Origin: a virus
IMG/VR virus record: IMGVR_UViG_3300019487_000050
Span: 1-43,192 of that record
Length of the DNA: 43,192 nucleotides
Reading direction: 5' to 3' (one strand)
How positions within the stretch are numbered: the stretch's first letter is position 1; every line of letters starts with the position of its first letter. The notes under the pieces were generated by a model. The model was not told the origin of the DNA. It saw only the letters and a list, made by a program, of their open reading frames with translations, and searched no databases. Position numbers and translations under genes: made by a program. Positions 35,391-43,192 of this stretch are shown piece after piece.

Positions 35391-35762
35391 TCACGTTGTT
35401 TTACCTTTCGCTTTCCGTTCCGATGCTGATTTGATTGAATGACACCACTTGCACAACGCTTGGCAATTGGATCGTTCAAGCTCTAAGTGTGGTGCGTCTT
35501 TACGTGGTATGATGTGATCTACTTCGTATGCGTAATTATCATTGCAGATATTGCATACTGGCTGCTCACCTATCACTTGATTACGTAACGCTTGCCACGC
35601 TTTGGATCGGTAGAATTGCTTAGCTGTTGTGTCTCTTGTCGTCTTGTCCCACAACGCTTGATACTCTTGATATGTTTTCTCGCCTCTCTGCTCGTGTCTC
35701 TCACAGTAGCGATGCTCGGTATAGTTTGGACAACCGGGCCACTTACATGATCTCTTTGGCAT
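35391..35762 (-). CDS. HNH endonuclease
   Basis: A 123-residue protein with an ATG start that overlaps the stop of the preceding gene by one base. It has the HNH nuclease core with zinc cysteines: C70-x2-C73, YEVDHIIP (Asp82, His83), a later Asn99, and C104-x2-C107 with His108. A further Cys6/Cys11/Cys20/His23 group near the N-terminus could bind a second zinc. HNH nucleases next to terS/terL are typical of cos phages of the HK97 kind, where they assist terminase in cutting at cos. This context supports that role. Confidence 0.93.
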   Translation of the reverse strand: MPKRSCKWPGCPNYTEHRYCERHEQRGEKTYQEYQALWDKTTRDTTAKQFYRSKAWQALRNQVIGEQPVCNICNDNYAYEVDHIIPRKDAPHLELERSNCQALCKWCHSIKSASERKAKGKTT

Positions 35763-36151
35763 TATGTGGTAAACGTCTTAATACAATCCAATATCCATAT
35801 TGCTTTGAATTTGTTTGCTGCTCCGCTGGTCGGTGTTACAACAACTTCCGCTTGATACTTGATACCGTTTCCACCTACCGGCCAATTCGTACCGGCTGCA
35901 TACCAAACGAAGTCCCACCCGATATCATCTTCAGTCCAACCGTTATTTGTTTGGAGCGAATCCTTAACTGAGACTGTTTTATCAAGCGTACCTGTTGATA
36001 TCTGAGTTTCAGTATCAAGCCGTGTTACTCTGTAAGTAATACTCTCAACAGTTGCTTGTGTAATGTAGTCGTCTTCAATATCTGTTAGTCTGCCTAACAA
36101 TGCTGCGGCACTGCCTTGTATCACCGTGCCGTAATAAATCATTACTTTCAT
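35762..36151 (-). CDS. Unknown 129-residue structural-like protein of the GC-richer cassette
   Basis: ATG start. The beta-rich sequence (MKVMIYYGTVIQGSAAALLG, ESITYRVTRLDTET, KYQAEVVVTPTSGAANKFKA) suggests a small sandwich or barrel. No cysteine pair of note and no membrane segment. It overlaps the HNH gene by one base and follows a 106-residue gene by 14 bases. No family is recognised; a fibre accessory or head-tail role is possible. Confidence 0.55.
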   Translation of the reverse strand: MKVMIYYGTVIQGSAAALLGRLTDIEDDYITQATVESITYRVTRLDTETQISTGTLDKTVSVKDSLQTNNGWTEDDIGWDFVWYAAGTNWPVGGNGIKYQAEVVVTPTSGAANKFKAIWILDCIKTFTT

Positions 36152-36165
36152 AAACTCTTGTACCT

Positions 36166-36486
36166 CTAAATACTCACCACTTGAGCCGCTTTGGTGCCGG
36201 GTGTATATGTACTGCTCTTGCGTGATCCGACTGTAAATACCTCTTGTTTCTGCGTTCCAACAACGTGCAAATCTTGTGTCTGTGGTCCGGCAATGTGAAT
36301 ATCTTTGTCCGACGTGACGGGAAAGACGGCTAATTCATTTGCTCCACTGATATGTATATCGGATGCAACAAAATCAATCGGTAATCCGTCTGCCTTTGGA
36401 TCGAGTAGAAATCGGTGCCAATCATACAACGTGAAATTTGCCCACTCATCAAGCGTAAATGTTTTCCAATCCTTTAGCATTCTCAC
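36166..36486 (-). CDS. Unknown 106-residue protein with DW-rich start
   Basis: ATG start. The N-terminus has a repeated pattern (DWKTFTLDEWANFTLYDWHRFLLD) in which a W/F-T-L-D-x-W unit recurs, then a region with DIHISGANELAVFPVTSDKD, DIHIAG and DLHVVGTQKQEVFTVGSRKS, another repeated beta motif (D-x-H-x-(S/A/V)-G). This looks like a short beta-solenoid or peptide-binding structural protein. Family unknown. It sits 9 bases downstream of the beta-helix gene. Confidence 0.5.
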   Translation of the reverse strand: MRMLKDWKTFTLDEWANFTLYDWHRFLLDPKADGLPIDFVASDIHISGANELAVFPVTSDKDIHIAGPQTQDLHVVGTQKQEVFTVGSRKSSTYTPGTKAAQVVSI

Positions 36487-36495
36487 TGACTCCGT

Positions 36496-37932
36496 TTAGT
36501 ACGCGAATGAATGTTCTGAACCACCGCCGCCAGTACATTCGCTTTGACCGGCTCCAATGTCTGTATAAGAGACAGTTGGATTTGGTGAGCCGTAACCGCT
36601 CTGCAACTGTAAGAATGACTGTTGAATGTTCTTAGCTTCGCTTGACGTGATACTAAAATCTCCGTCGTCTGGATCTGCCCACGGTGTTGTATTGGCCGAA
36701 TATGTTATTGATCCGCGAATGAGTAAATGATTGAACGTGGATGTAGTATCATTACCGATTTCACCGTCACCATTAGCCATTGTTCCAGAACCGAAACCAC
36801 AATTGGAAATGATTCCATTTCTTAGATCACTTGCGGCGGTATTTATGTTAATTCCCCACCCACCATTAGCTACGAGATTACAACTCTCAATCACTACGCT
36901 TGTTGGTACTGTGAATTCCATAATGATTCCGTCACCACCGTTATTATAACTATCACAATTCATTAACATTGTACTGGCACAATCAATATTGAATCCGTGT
37001 GATCCATTTGAATCTGCAATACATTGAATGAACGATGAGCCGTCAGTAATGTGAAAACCCATTGCGTTAGCAGTTGCATTATCGTGGCTAATACATCTAA
37101 CGAAATGACCTTCGATTGCTGCCGTCGTAAATCCACCATGATTAGCCGTATTGCTTTGATTGCAATCGTAAGCTTCGCATTCGTAGAACGTGCAATGATC
37201 CGCCGCACTGGTGATTTGAAATCCGGTTGTTCGTACTGAGAACGCACGACAATTAATTAATATGTTGTTGGCCGCTTGTACTGAGAACCCAACGTTAGCC
37301 GTTCCAGCGTTTCCGTTTTGTGATACATCGTGACGAAGAAATGTTGAATCTTCGCCAGTTATCGCGAACATCTGAAATGATGATCCGGTAGCTGGACCTT
37401 GATAATGTACACGTCCGAGACCGTCACCCGGAGTTACTGAATACGGCTCGAAAATAGTTGGACCGTCTAACGATCTGGCAATGACTGCGGTAATCGAATA
37501 AGTACCCGCCGCGATATTCACACGTGGCGTGTCACCACTCGTATTGGTCGTGTTTAGATCAACTATGTTATACGGAACGTCGATAGCTCCGGTTGGCGGT
37601 GCCCACGCTCCACCAACACGTAAGTTTCTTGTGAGTGCTCCGGTTGATACTGCTGATCCGCCGTCTGCCGTTGTTGAGACGGTGATTGTGGTAGAAGTGA
37701 CTGCGGTAATTCTCGCAATGTAGCCGGTGAATGTTGCCGCATTCGTGTGAACCGATGCGAACATTCCAACAGTCACACCGTCACTTGATGGATTGCCGCT
37801 TGCGACAGTAAACACTTTTGTCGTGTTGTCCCATGATCCGTTTGTGTAACTGGCAAAAGCCGCGTCTGTATTTGTTGATCCGGCATTAAGTGCTGATCCA
37901 CCGGAGCGAATGTAAAATTCTGTGTATGCCAT
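36496..37932 (-). CDS. Right-handed beta-helix tail spike-like protein
   Basis: A 478-residue protein with an ATG start. Its N-terminal 135 residues (MAYTEFYIRSGGSALNAGS and later VTSTTITVSTTADGGSAVST) form a beta-rich head. From about residue 190 on, the sequence shows parallel beta-helix rungs with stacked Asn/Asp/Cys and short turns: HCTFYECEAYDCNQSNTANH, CISHDNATANAMGFHI, CIADSNGSHGFNIDCAS, CDSYNNGGDGIIM and CNLVANGGWGININT. Such spikes in phages bind or cleave surface polysaccharide. No catalytic residues are assigned. It belongs to the GC-richer cassette by composition. Confidence 0.72.
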   Translation of the reverse strand: MAYTEFYIRSGGSALNAGSTNTDAAFASYTNGSWDNTTKVFTVASGNPSSDGVTVGMFASVHTNAATFTGYIARITAVTSTTITVSTTADGGSAVSTGALTRNLRVGGAWAPPTGAIDVPYNIVDLNTTNTSGDTPRVNIAAGTYSITAVIARSLDGPTIFEPYSVTPGDGLGRVHYQGPATGSSFQMFAITGEDSTFLRHDVSQNGNAGTANVGFSVQAANNILINCRAFSVRTTGFQITSAADHCTFYECEAYDCNQSNTANHGGFTTAAIEGHFVRCISHDNATANAMGFHITDGSSFIQCIADSNGSHGFNIDCASTMLMNCDSYNNGGDGIIMEFTVPTSVVIESCNLVANGGWGININTAASDLRNGIISNCGFGSGTMANGDGEIGNDTTSTFNHLLIRGSITYSANTTPWADPDDGDFSITSSEAKNIQQSFLQLQSGYGSPNPTVSYTDIGAGQSECTGGGGSEHSFAY

Positions 37933-37955
37933 TTTTTATTTCATATTCTCCGTTC

Positions 37956-40388
37956 TTATGTTCTCACAACTTCAAGCGTGATTGATACTTTTTCCACGTC
38001 TGCCGCTGAATCAACAATGAATTCCAAAATGTCACCGGCTGTAATGCTGGTGGTCCATGTTGACAAATTGATATCACGGTTCTTTTGTACCGACGATAGA
38101 CTTGGTTTTTCTGATCCCGCGATTGATGATGTTGTTGGATAGCTCGCGTAATCAGACTTCTTAACATCGACAACAATATCTCCGGTTTGATCCGCTATGA
38201 TAGTCCAACTCGTGACTGTGCAATCAAACGGAATTGTTAGAAAGTGTTTTTGACCGGTTGTGATTGCAGAGCCGCCGCCGTCGATATCAAATACGATACG
38301 CTCTGTTAAACCTACAATTGTGTTAGTGCCAGTAAGTGTTAGACTTGATGTAATCTCTAACTCTGCTGCTTCAACGAATCCACCGAATATTGCATCATCG
38401 GACGTGTCTATTTCGCCGACAAATTGACCATTGATTGTTCCAGTAATAGACACATTACCAGTGCGACCAACAGTAAATTTTGAACTACCTCCCACCTTAG
38501 CATCGATCAAATAATGATTGCCGCTACCTATTGCAGTCTCAGTACGATTAATTAAAAGATCAGTACCGCCAGCACTACCTGATTGATTATAAGTTGGAAC
38601 GATACCAACAGTAACATTGATACCTGTACTGGTCGCGGCCATATTAACAGATTCACCTACCGTGAATAATGAATGAGTACCGCTGCTATTTGCTTTATTT
38701 GCAGTATATCTGATTCTCAGTCCAGTAGTGTTGGTGCCATTATCGGCTTGAACATCGAATGTGGTGTTAATGCTCATTCTGCGGAAACCATTCGATGCAA
38801 TACCGCCATTGGAGATAATACATTGTTGGCTACCACCACCGTAAAATGTTACACCCGATACTGACGTGCCCGGATTATTTTCATACATACCGGCAGCGTT
38901 TGTGCCGCTTTCAAATGCAATACCTAACCCAGTTGTTGAAGCAGAGCCACCCGGAACTTTTAAAGTTCCATTGAATGTAATTGCTTGATTTGTATCAATT
39001 GTTGATCCAAGAAATGCTAATTTATCTAAGCCGCCATCCGCATAGATCGCGTGAGTTTGTCCGTTCGTTTCGACACGAAAATCATAATCGTTTGACCCTT
39101 CATTTATGACCAGATCGTTTGCATTTGCTTGTAATTTATCGACGCCATTGACGGTAATTCGAACTGTCGATGCTCCATTGACGACCGTTCCAGTTCCGGC
39201 TTTTTGAATGGCTACGTTGTTGAATGTTGGTGCTGTCGTATCTGATCCAAACCAAAGACCAGCATAATAAGTTCCTGCCGAATCAATATAAGTAAATAGT
39301 GCTTGTCCACCGAAACTTCCGCCGGTTACTGTCGAATTGAAAACTGCATTACCTGCTACCGTCAGTGGCTGAAGACCTGTAGTAGTTCCGATTAAAACAC
39401 GATCATTTCCTCCGTCAACGAATAACATTTCAGCGTTGCCATTTGATTCAACCCGAAAATCCACATCGTTTGATGCTTCATTAAATACGATTGCAGTTGA
39501 TCTAAAATCTGCGATAACACCAGGAGAACTAGTACCAATTTGAACTGCATTCAATCCCGCATCCAGCAATAGCAAATTCGATGCTGTTGTTCCTGACATA
39601 ATGATATCACTATCAATTTGGCTGTCATTTATAAATATTGCTCCATCGAATCCACCAGTTCCGCTACTTCCTTTTGTACCAGCATTGATAGATATATATC
39701 CTCCGTCTCCTGCAGTAGTACCTCCTGAACCACCCGATCCAGCCATTATCACAATAGAACCAGCTTGACCACCAGCAGCAAGAGTAGAAGCTCCTCCATT
39801 TCCAGAATATATCCCTATATACCCGCCTTCTCCAGCGTTTGAACTTGTGTTTGTAGCAGATCCGCCATTACCAGATTGTAAAGATATTGAGCCAGCTCCC
39901 CCTGCTGATGCGGAAGTTCCAGTTGTGCCTCCTCCTGTTCCAGAATATATATAAACACCAGTGCCATAGCCAGCCGCTGTACTATTAGCAGTTGTACTCC
40001 CACCATAGCCTCCTATAATCTGAAAATCATCTAATGTATCACCAGGCCCAACAGTCGTATAATTGTTGGTAATCTGATACATTGCTATTGGAGTATTTAT
40101 CCCACCTATCAGCAACTCTCTTTCAGATCCAACAGCACTAAATCCATTTGGATTAAATTCTAAACCATCACCTGTGCCAGCAGGCGTCAATCCGATTGTT
40201 AAAGGGTAATTTGGATCAGGAAAATTCGCACCATTCCAGAACGTAGCATGAGAGTCGGTAGTAGATGCAGTATTATCCGAACCATTACCTATAATCCATG
40301 CTTCGTCAGGTATGGAACCAAAACCGCCTTCTAAAATTACCCTTTCTCTAAAGGTATATGTTTTTCTCTCTTTAAATGCTGCTGCCAT
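37956..40388 (-). CDS. Mosaic tail fibre protein
   Basis: An 810-residue protein with an ATG start. The N-terminal 290 residues have Gly-rich tandem units of the form GG(Y/S)I-I-(S/A)G-GG (GEGGYIGIYSGNGG, GDGGYISINAGTKG), similar to the next fibre gene. Two repeats at about 300-340 and 425-465 match each other (NEASNDVDFRVESNGN...FVDGGNDRVLIGT and NEGSNDYDFRVETNGQ...YADGGLDKLAFLG). The C-terminus has a common fibre module: FDIDGGGSAITTGQKHFLTI and ITAGDILEFIVDSAADVEKV. The DNA at the 5' end is AT-rich like the rest of the phage; from about 39.5 kb towards 38 kb it is richer in GC. The gene therefore appears to be a fusion of host-phage head and foreign tail parts. Confidence 0.75.
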   Translation of the reverse strand: MAAAFKERKTYTFRERVILEGGFGSIPDEAWIIGNGSDNTASTTDSHATFWNGANFPDPNYPLTIGLTPAGTGDGLEFNPNGFSAVGSERELLIGGINTPIAMYQITNNYTTVGPGDTLDDFQIIGGYGGSTTANSTAAGYGTGVYIYSGTGGGTTGTSASAGGAGSISLQSGNGGSATNTSSNAGEGGYIGIYSGNGGASTLAAGGQAGSIVIMAGSGGSGGTTAGDGGYISINAGTKGSSGTGGFDGAIFINDSQIDSDIIMSGTTASNLLLLDAGLNAVQIGTSSPGVIADFRSTAIVFNEASNDVDFRVESNGNAEMLFVDGGNDRVLIGTTTGLQPLTVAGNAVFNSTVTGGSFGGQALFTYIDSAGTYYAGLWFGSDTTAPTFNNVAIQKAGTGTVVNGASTVRITVNGVDKLQANANDLVINEGSNDYDFRVETNGQTHAIYADGGLDKLAFLGSTIDTNQAITFNGTLKVPGGSASTTGLGIAFESGTNAAGMYENNPGTSVSGVTFYGGGSQQCIISNGGIASNGFRRMSINTTFDVQADNGTNTTGLRIRYTANKANSSGTHSLFTVGESVNMAATSTGINVTVGIVPTYNQSGSAGGTDLLINRTETAIGSGNHYLIDAKVGGSSKFTVGRTGNVSITGTINGQFVGEIDTSDDAIFGGFVEAAELEITSSLTLTGTNTIVGLTERIVFDIDGGGSAITTGQKHFLTIPFDCTVTSWTIIADQTGDIVVDVKKSDYASYPTTSSIAGSEKPSLSSVQKNRDINLSTWTTSITAGDILEFIVDSAADVEKVSITLEVVRT

Positions 40389-40389
40389 A

Positions 40390-41847
40390 TTATAACTTTA
40401 CTAAAGGATCTCCTATTGCCTGCAATCTATCCGTATTCCTGCTATACCAAGCACACTCGATAAATGTATATCCTTTTTCCCATAACCCCCAAAACAAACC
40501 ACTTGTAACTCCACCTAAAAATGGTTCATCAGTATGAGTTACAGCACCAACTGGCGTATTTGAATAAGCAGTTCCTCCAAAAGCATTTGAAGAAAACCAA
40601 TCTATAAAATTGCCTTGAAATACTGATCGTTGTCCGTTAAAACTTTCTACTGTTCTAATTAGATACCAACTACTATTTCCAGTAAAAACTACACTTCCAT
40701 TATTCGCATAATTACCTCCCATACCTCCATTAGCTCCCCAACATAAATAGCCTCTTACGTTTGAACAGTTAGTTAAATGCGCAACTGCTGACGTGGTAAT
40801 AGATATAGTTAAGTTTTCATCTCTAATATACGCAGTATCTGGCGTCTCAAATACACTGCCATAAACTGCTTGATATTCATCTATAAAATACCCCCCTGTA
40901 GCAGTAATACCCGCATCTGTACCTGAAACAACGACATTAGAATCGTATGCATTTGCTATTTTATCAATATATGCTTCGCAATCAGCTTCAGTTCCTAATG
41001 CTAAAGAAGTTATTAAGGCAGTTGCTCCCTGATATTGCCCTAATGAAAAATTGTTTTTAACTGAAGTCATATGGTTATAAGCATCACCAGTTCTAGTTCC
41101 CAATGTGCTTAATGCACTATATAGTAGATATTGAACGCTAGGATTGCCTATCCATGTTAAATTAGGAGTGCTGGTTCGAGATGGAATATCAGGCATTAAA
41201 ATTATATATCTAATAAATTTATCATTAGTATCTATCCAATCTAAAATAGGATCTCTTATATCTGTTTCAAAATCTTCTAGTGTTATTAATTCTGAGGTCG
41301 TACACGTTATACTCATTACATTAGCAGTAGCCATACCTGGTCTATTTGCTATATAATAATCTTTTATATTCTCGCTAAATCCTGATGAAGATGTATTCCA
41401 AACAATAAGAACATGTTCCGAAACATCTAATGTATCTGGAGTCCATACTTCTGTTACACTTATGTCCGTATTGGTAGAATTGGTCAAAGAGATATTTTTA
41501 GTTCTAGATGGTTCAAAAGTTGTTGCCTGCGATACACCACGAATTGTAAAAGTACCATCATCAACATATTCAACCAAACCATCTTGTGTGACAGTTGCTT
41601 TTGTTTCGTCTAAAGATGATAAAACAACAACAGGAAGAGTTCCACTAATAACACTTCTTTGTGGAACTATATATATTTTCCATTGCGTACCATTAGTAGC
41701 ACCAGTTTCAGTAATAGTTTCTCTATTAACATCTAAAATTTGATCATTATCAGAAGACGATCCACCTGGATCTAGAACCAGAGGATCTGTTGGTTCTACA
41801 ACCAATACAAACTCATAACCAGGTACATATCCACCAATGTGAGGCAT
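40390..41847 (-). CDS. Fibre-locus protein with Big2-like and TIGR03790/gingipain-like domains
   Basis: A 485-residue protein with an ATG start. Near the N-terminus (about 75-110) a Big2-like Ig segment reads LSSLDETKATVTQDGLVEYV followed by DGTFTIRG. From about 140 on, HVLIVWNTSSSGFSENIKDY, then TDIRDPILDWIDTNDKFIRY and FIDEYQAVYG, and further on GYLCWGANGGMGGNY and AVTHTDEPFLGGVTSGLF with a YTFIECAWYSRNTDRLQAIG end, resemble the TIGR03790 family and gingipain-like (C25) folds, where a GYxSWGS segment and a late EPFL/GYTFAEA/GDPL pattern are typical. It would be a virion or receptor-binding component. Protease activity is not claimed: the usual catalytic His/Cys pair was not pinned down, though Cys at GYLCW is notable. 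Confidence 0.6.
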   Translation of the reverse strand: MPHIGGYVPGYEFVLVVEPTDPLVLDPGGSSSDNDQILDVNRETITETGATNGTQWKIYIVPQRSVISGTLPVVVLSSLDETKATVTQDGLVEYVDDGTFTIRGVSQATTFEPSRTKNISLTNSTNTDISVTEVWTPDTLDVSEHVLIVWNTSSSGFSENIKDYYIANRPGMATANVMSITCTTSELITLEDFETDIRDPILDWIDTNDKFIRYIILMPDIPSRTSTPNLTWIGNPSVQYLLYSALSTLGTRTGDAYNHMTSVKNNFSLGQYQGATALITSLALGTEADCEAYIDKIANAYDSNVVVSGTDAGITATGGYFIDEYQAVYGSVFETPDTAYIRDENLTISITTSAVAHLTNCSNVRGYLCWGANGGMGGNYANNGSVVFTGNSSWYLIRTVESFNGQRSVFQGNFIDWFSSNAFGGTAYSNTPVGAVTHTDEPFLGGVTSGLFWGLWEKGYTFIECAWYSRNTDRLQAIGDPLVKL

Positions 41848-41851
41848 AAAA

Positions 41852-43192
41852 TTACGTAGTTGGGACTAAAAATCCTGTTACAACAAAATATCCAGTATGT
41901 GCTGATGCTGTTGAAGCTGTACTTATGCTTGCGGCAATATTAGTACTAGCTGCTATATCGCCCGTTTCATCATCCGATATACTTCTTGCACCAGCGGAAT
42001 TAGAAGTACTTAATGTAGGACCAAAATATTCATCATCATCGCTTGTATTACCGAATTTAACATACGGTGCTGTACCAGGGGTTGTAATTGCGGATGTTAC
42101 AACTTCCATAGTATCAATGAAAAATACATACCCAGTTGGAACCGTAAATATAGTTGTCTGTGCTACTGTTTTAAAATTTACAATATCTGATCTAATTGCA
42201 TATTTATTTAGAACTATTGCATCGGTCCCTAACGTAATTGCCGCATTAAGGAAACTTGTTGCAATAATAGATCCAACAACATGAAGCTTAGCTTGCGGAG
42301 AAGAAGTTCCCATACCGACTCTATCATTTGCAGCATCGGTCATAATTAGATTAGGGTCGCCTACACCTTGAATATGAGTGTCTGTATCTAATCCAGAATC
42401 ATTGATGATTACCTGACCGTTGACGGCACTTCCTCCACCACTTCCTGCTTCATTAGCCTGGATTAGAACCCAACCACCTCCTCCCTTATCGCCAGATGAG
42501 CTATTACCTCCAGCTCCAGCTTGAATAGTTAACCAACCGCCATTACCAGCATTCGATCCTGTACCAGTAGCATTGGCTCCCTCTCCTGGGTATATAGATA
42601 TCCATGCTCCGTTACCAGCATTTGTAGCATTTGCAGTTGTTGCTCCACCTGATGCGGCTTGAATTACAAAATCGTCAGGCGACATACCTGTTGGAGCATT
42701 GCCTTGAATAATTGATGAATTGTAATAATCTAAATTTAAAGACACACCATGTAATGAAACTCCTAGTGTAGTGATATCAATGATTAAATTCCCGCCCACC
42801 GTAATGCCTAGATTATCAGCACCAACCAGGTATATACCAGTGTTAGAGTCACTTGAAAAACTATATGTAGGATTGGTATTTGATCCATTTGATAAAAGAA
42901 GTGGATCTGGTATTGCCCCTGAATAACCAGATCTCCCTGAATACCCTGAGTAACCACTTATACCAGAGTAAGCTGAATATCCACTATATCCTGATCTTCC
43001 AGAATATCCGCTGTAACCTGAGATACCGGAATATGCACTATATCCACTGTAACCAGAAATACCACTATAGCCAGAATATGCTGAATAACCACTATAGCCT
43101 GAAATACCGCTGTATGCACTGTAACCCGAATAACCACTTGATCCTGAGTAAGCACTATAACCACTGTATCCTGAGATACCTGAATAAGCGCT
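41852..43192 (-). CDS. Collagen-like tail fibre protein, 5' end cut by window edge
   Basis: The frame is open from the right edge down to the stop at 41852, giving at least 446 residues. A GTG at 42797-42799 is internal, since the upstream 131 codons continue without stops. The visible protein starts with 30 Gly-X-Ser triplets, then AIPDPLLLSNGSNTNPTYSF and SNTGIYLVGADNLGITVGG. Next come Gly-rich solenoid-like units (GNGGWLTIQAGAGG, GGGWVLIQANEAG), then an INDSGLDTD block and NDRVGMGTSSPQAKLHVVGS, and a C-terminal beta domain (TIFTVPTGYVFFIDTMEVVT). It shares the Gly-rich block and the INDS-to-IGTSSP block with the mosaic fibre gene, so the two are paralogues. Confidence 0.8.
   Translation of the reverse strand, partial: SAYSGISGYSGYSAYSGSSGYSGYSAYSGISGYSGYSAYSGYSGISGYSGYSAYSGISGYSGYSGRSGYSGYSAYSGISGYSGYSGRSGYSGAIPDPLLLSNGSNTNPTYSFSSDSNTGIYLVGADNLGITVGGNLIIDITTLGVSLHGVSLNLDYYNSSIIQGNAPTGMSPDDFVIQAASGGATTANATNAGNGAWISIYPGEGANATGTGSNAGNGGWLTIQAGAGGNSSSGDKGGGGWVLIQANEAGSGGGSAVNGQVIINDSGLDTDTHIQGVGDPNLIMTDAANDRVGMGTSSPQAKLHVVGSIIATSFLNAAITLGTDAIVLNKYAIRSDIVNFKTVAQTTIFTVPTGYVFFIDTMEVVTSAITTPGTAPYVKFGNTSDDDEYFGPTLSTSNSAGARSISDDETGDIAASTNIAASISTASTASAHTGYFVVTGFLVPTT
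42920..43192 (-). repeat. Thirty Gly-X-Ser triplets encoded by degenerate codons
   Basis: The minus strand encodes (G/A)-(Y/I/R/S)-S thirty times without a break, with an Ala in place of Gly at triplets 1, 5, 9, 13, 18 and 25 from the window edge, and continues off the window. The serine codons are mixed (tca, agt, tct, agc, tcg), so the repeat is kept at the protein level and is not a fresh DNA duplication. It resembles collagen-like stalks of phage fibres but lacks proline. Confidence 0.9.

Larger units (their letters stand above)
32590..39500. other. GC-richer foreign-looking packaging/spike cassette
   Basis: By eye the DNA here is clearly richer in G+C and in CG dinucleotides than the DNA on both sides. 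It holds fibre C-terminus, beta-helix spike, two unknowns, HNH, terS, terL and portal fragment. The left edge is sharp (a portal frame broken within a LamG-like fragment, about 32585-32620). The right edge is gradual, within the mosaic fibre gene, roughly 39.4-39.7 kb. It reads as a piece of a second, HK97-like cos phage. Whether it is biological or an assembly chimera cannot be decided here. Confidence 0.6.

Noticed and set aside
40390-41847. Calling this protein an active cysteine protease
   Set aside because: The resemblance to gingipain-like folds is by pattern only and the catalytic His/Cys pair could not be fixed.
42797-42799. GTG as the start of the last fibre gene
   Set aside because: The frame is open for 131 more codons to the right edge and encodes the triplet repeat and a linker in phase, so the GTG is internal.
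42920-43192. CRISPR-like or tandem DNA repeat array at the right edge
   Set aside because: Periodicity is at the codon level with many synonymous changes; there are no constant repeats separated by unique spacers.

Overview
The window is phage DNA. It is AT-rich, and every gene I accept is on the minus strand, so transcription runs from the right edge to the left edge. Tight gene packing (ATGA, TAATG and 8-base overlaps), several Shine-Dalgarno sites (AGGAG, GGAGG) and the standard genetic code suggest a large, tailed dsDNA phage of an SD-using bacterium, probably from a metagenome. I cannot name the host. A tape measure protein of about 1300 residues, two tail-tube-like paralogues and no sheath gene suggest a long non-contractile (siphovirus-like) tail. 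I see no capsid gene anywhere. The only portal and terminase genes lie in a block that looks foreign.

Layout along transcription (right to left). 43.2-40.4 kb: tail-fibre genes. One has a run of 30 Gly-X-Ser triplets and goes off the right edge; the next has a Big2-like domain and a TIGR03790/gingipain-like domain. 40.4-38.0 kb: a mosaic fibre gene, AT-rich at its 5' end and richer in GC towards its 3' end. 37.9-32.6 kb: a compact GC-richer cassette with a beta-helix spike, two unknowns, HNH nuclease, P27-type small terminase, HK97-type large terminase and a portal gene cut off after about 210 codons. 32.6-32.05 kb: junction DNA with a LamG-like C-terminal fragment, a broken second copy of the neighbouring gene and a perfect 14-bp inverted repeat. 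32.05-26 kb: small virion-associated or unknown genes, an Ig-like structural protein, a DUF5662-like protein, a UDP-sugar epimerase and PhoH. 26-19.2 kb: two unrecognised proteins of about 800 residues, a zinc ribbon, a coiled-coil/Gln-rich protein and an actin-like ATPase. 19.2-15.6 kb: neck/connector candidates with a glycosyltransferase embedded among them. 15.6-8.4 kb: two tail-tube paralogues, tail-assembly chaperones with a textbook -1 frameshift cassette, and the tape measure. 8.4-1 kb: large distal tail proteins, ending in a baseplate/fibre-like gene cut by the left edge.

How it fits together: 19.2 to 1 kb reads as a continuous head-to-tail module (connector, tail completion, tube, chaperones, tape measure, distal tail), and the right third supplies receptor-binding fibres. 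The epimerase and glycosyltransferase could supply sugars for virion or host-surface modification. The actin-like protein is unusual inside a structural operon.

The points most worth following up are the foreign packaging cassette lying between pieces of fibre genes (true recombination or a chimeric assembly), the exact slippery site plus two-tier hairpin in the chaperone gene, the actin homologue and the TIGR03790-like fibre-locus protein. All calls come from reading the sequence; no database search was run.
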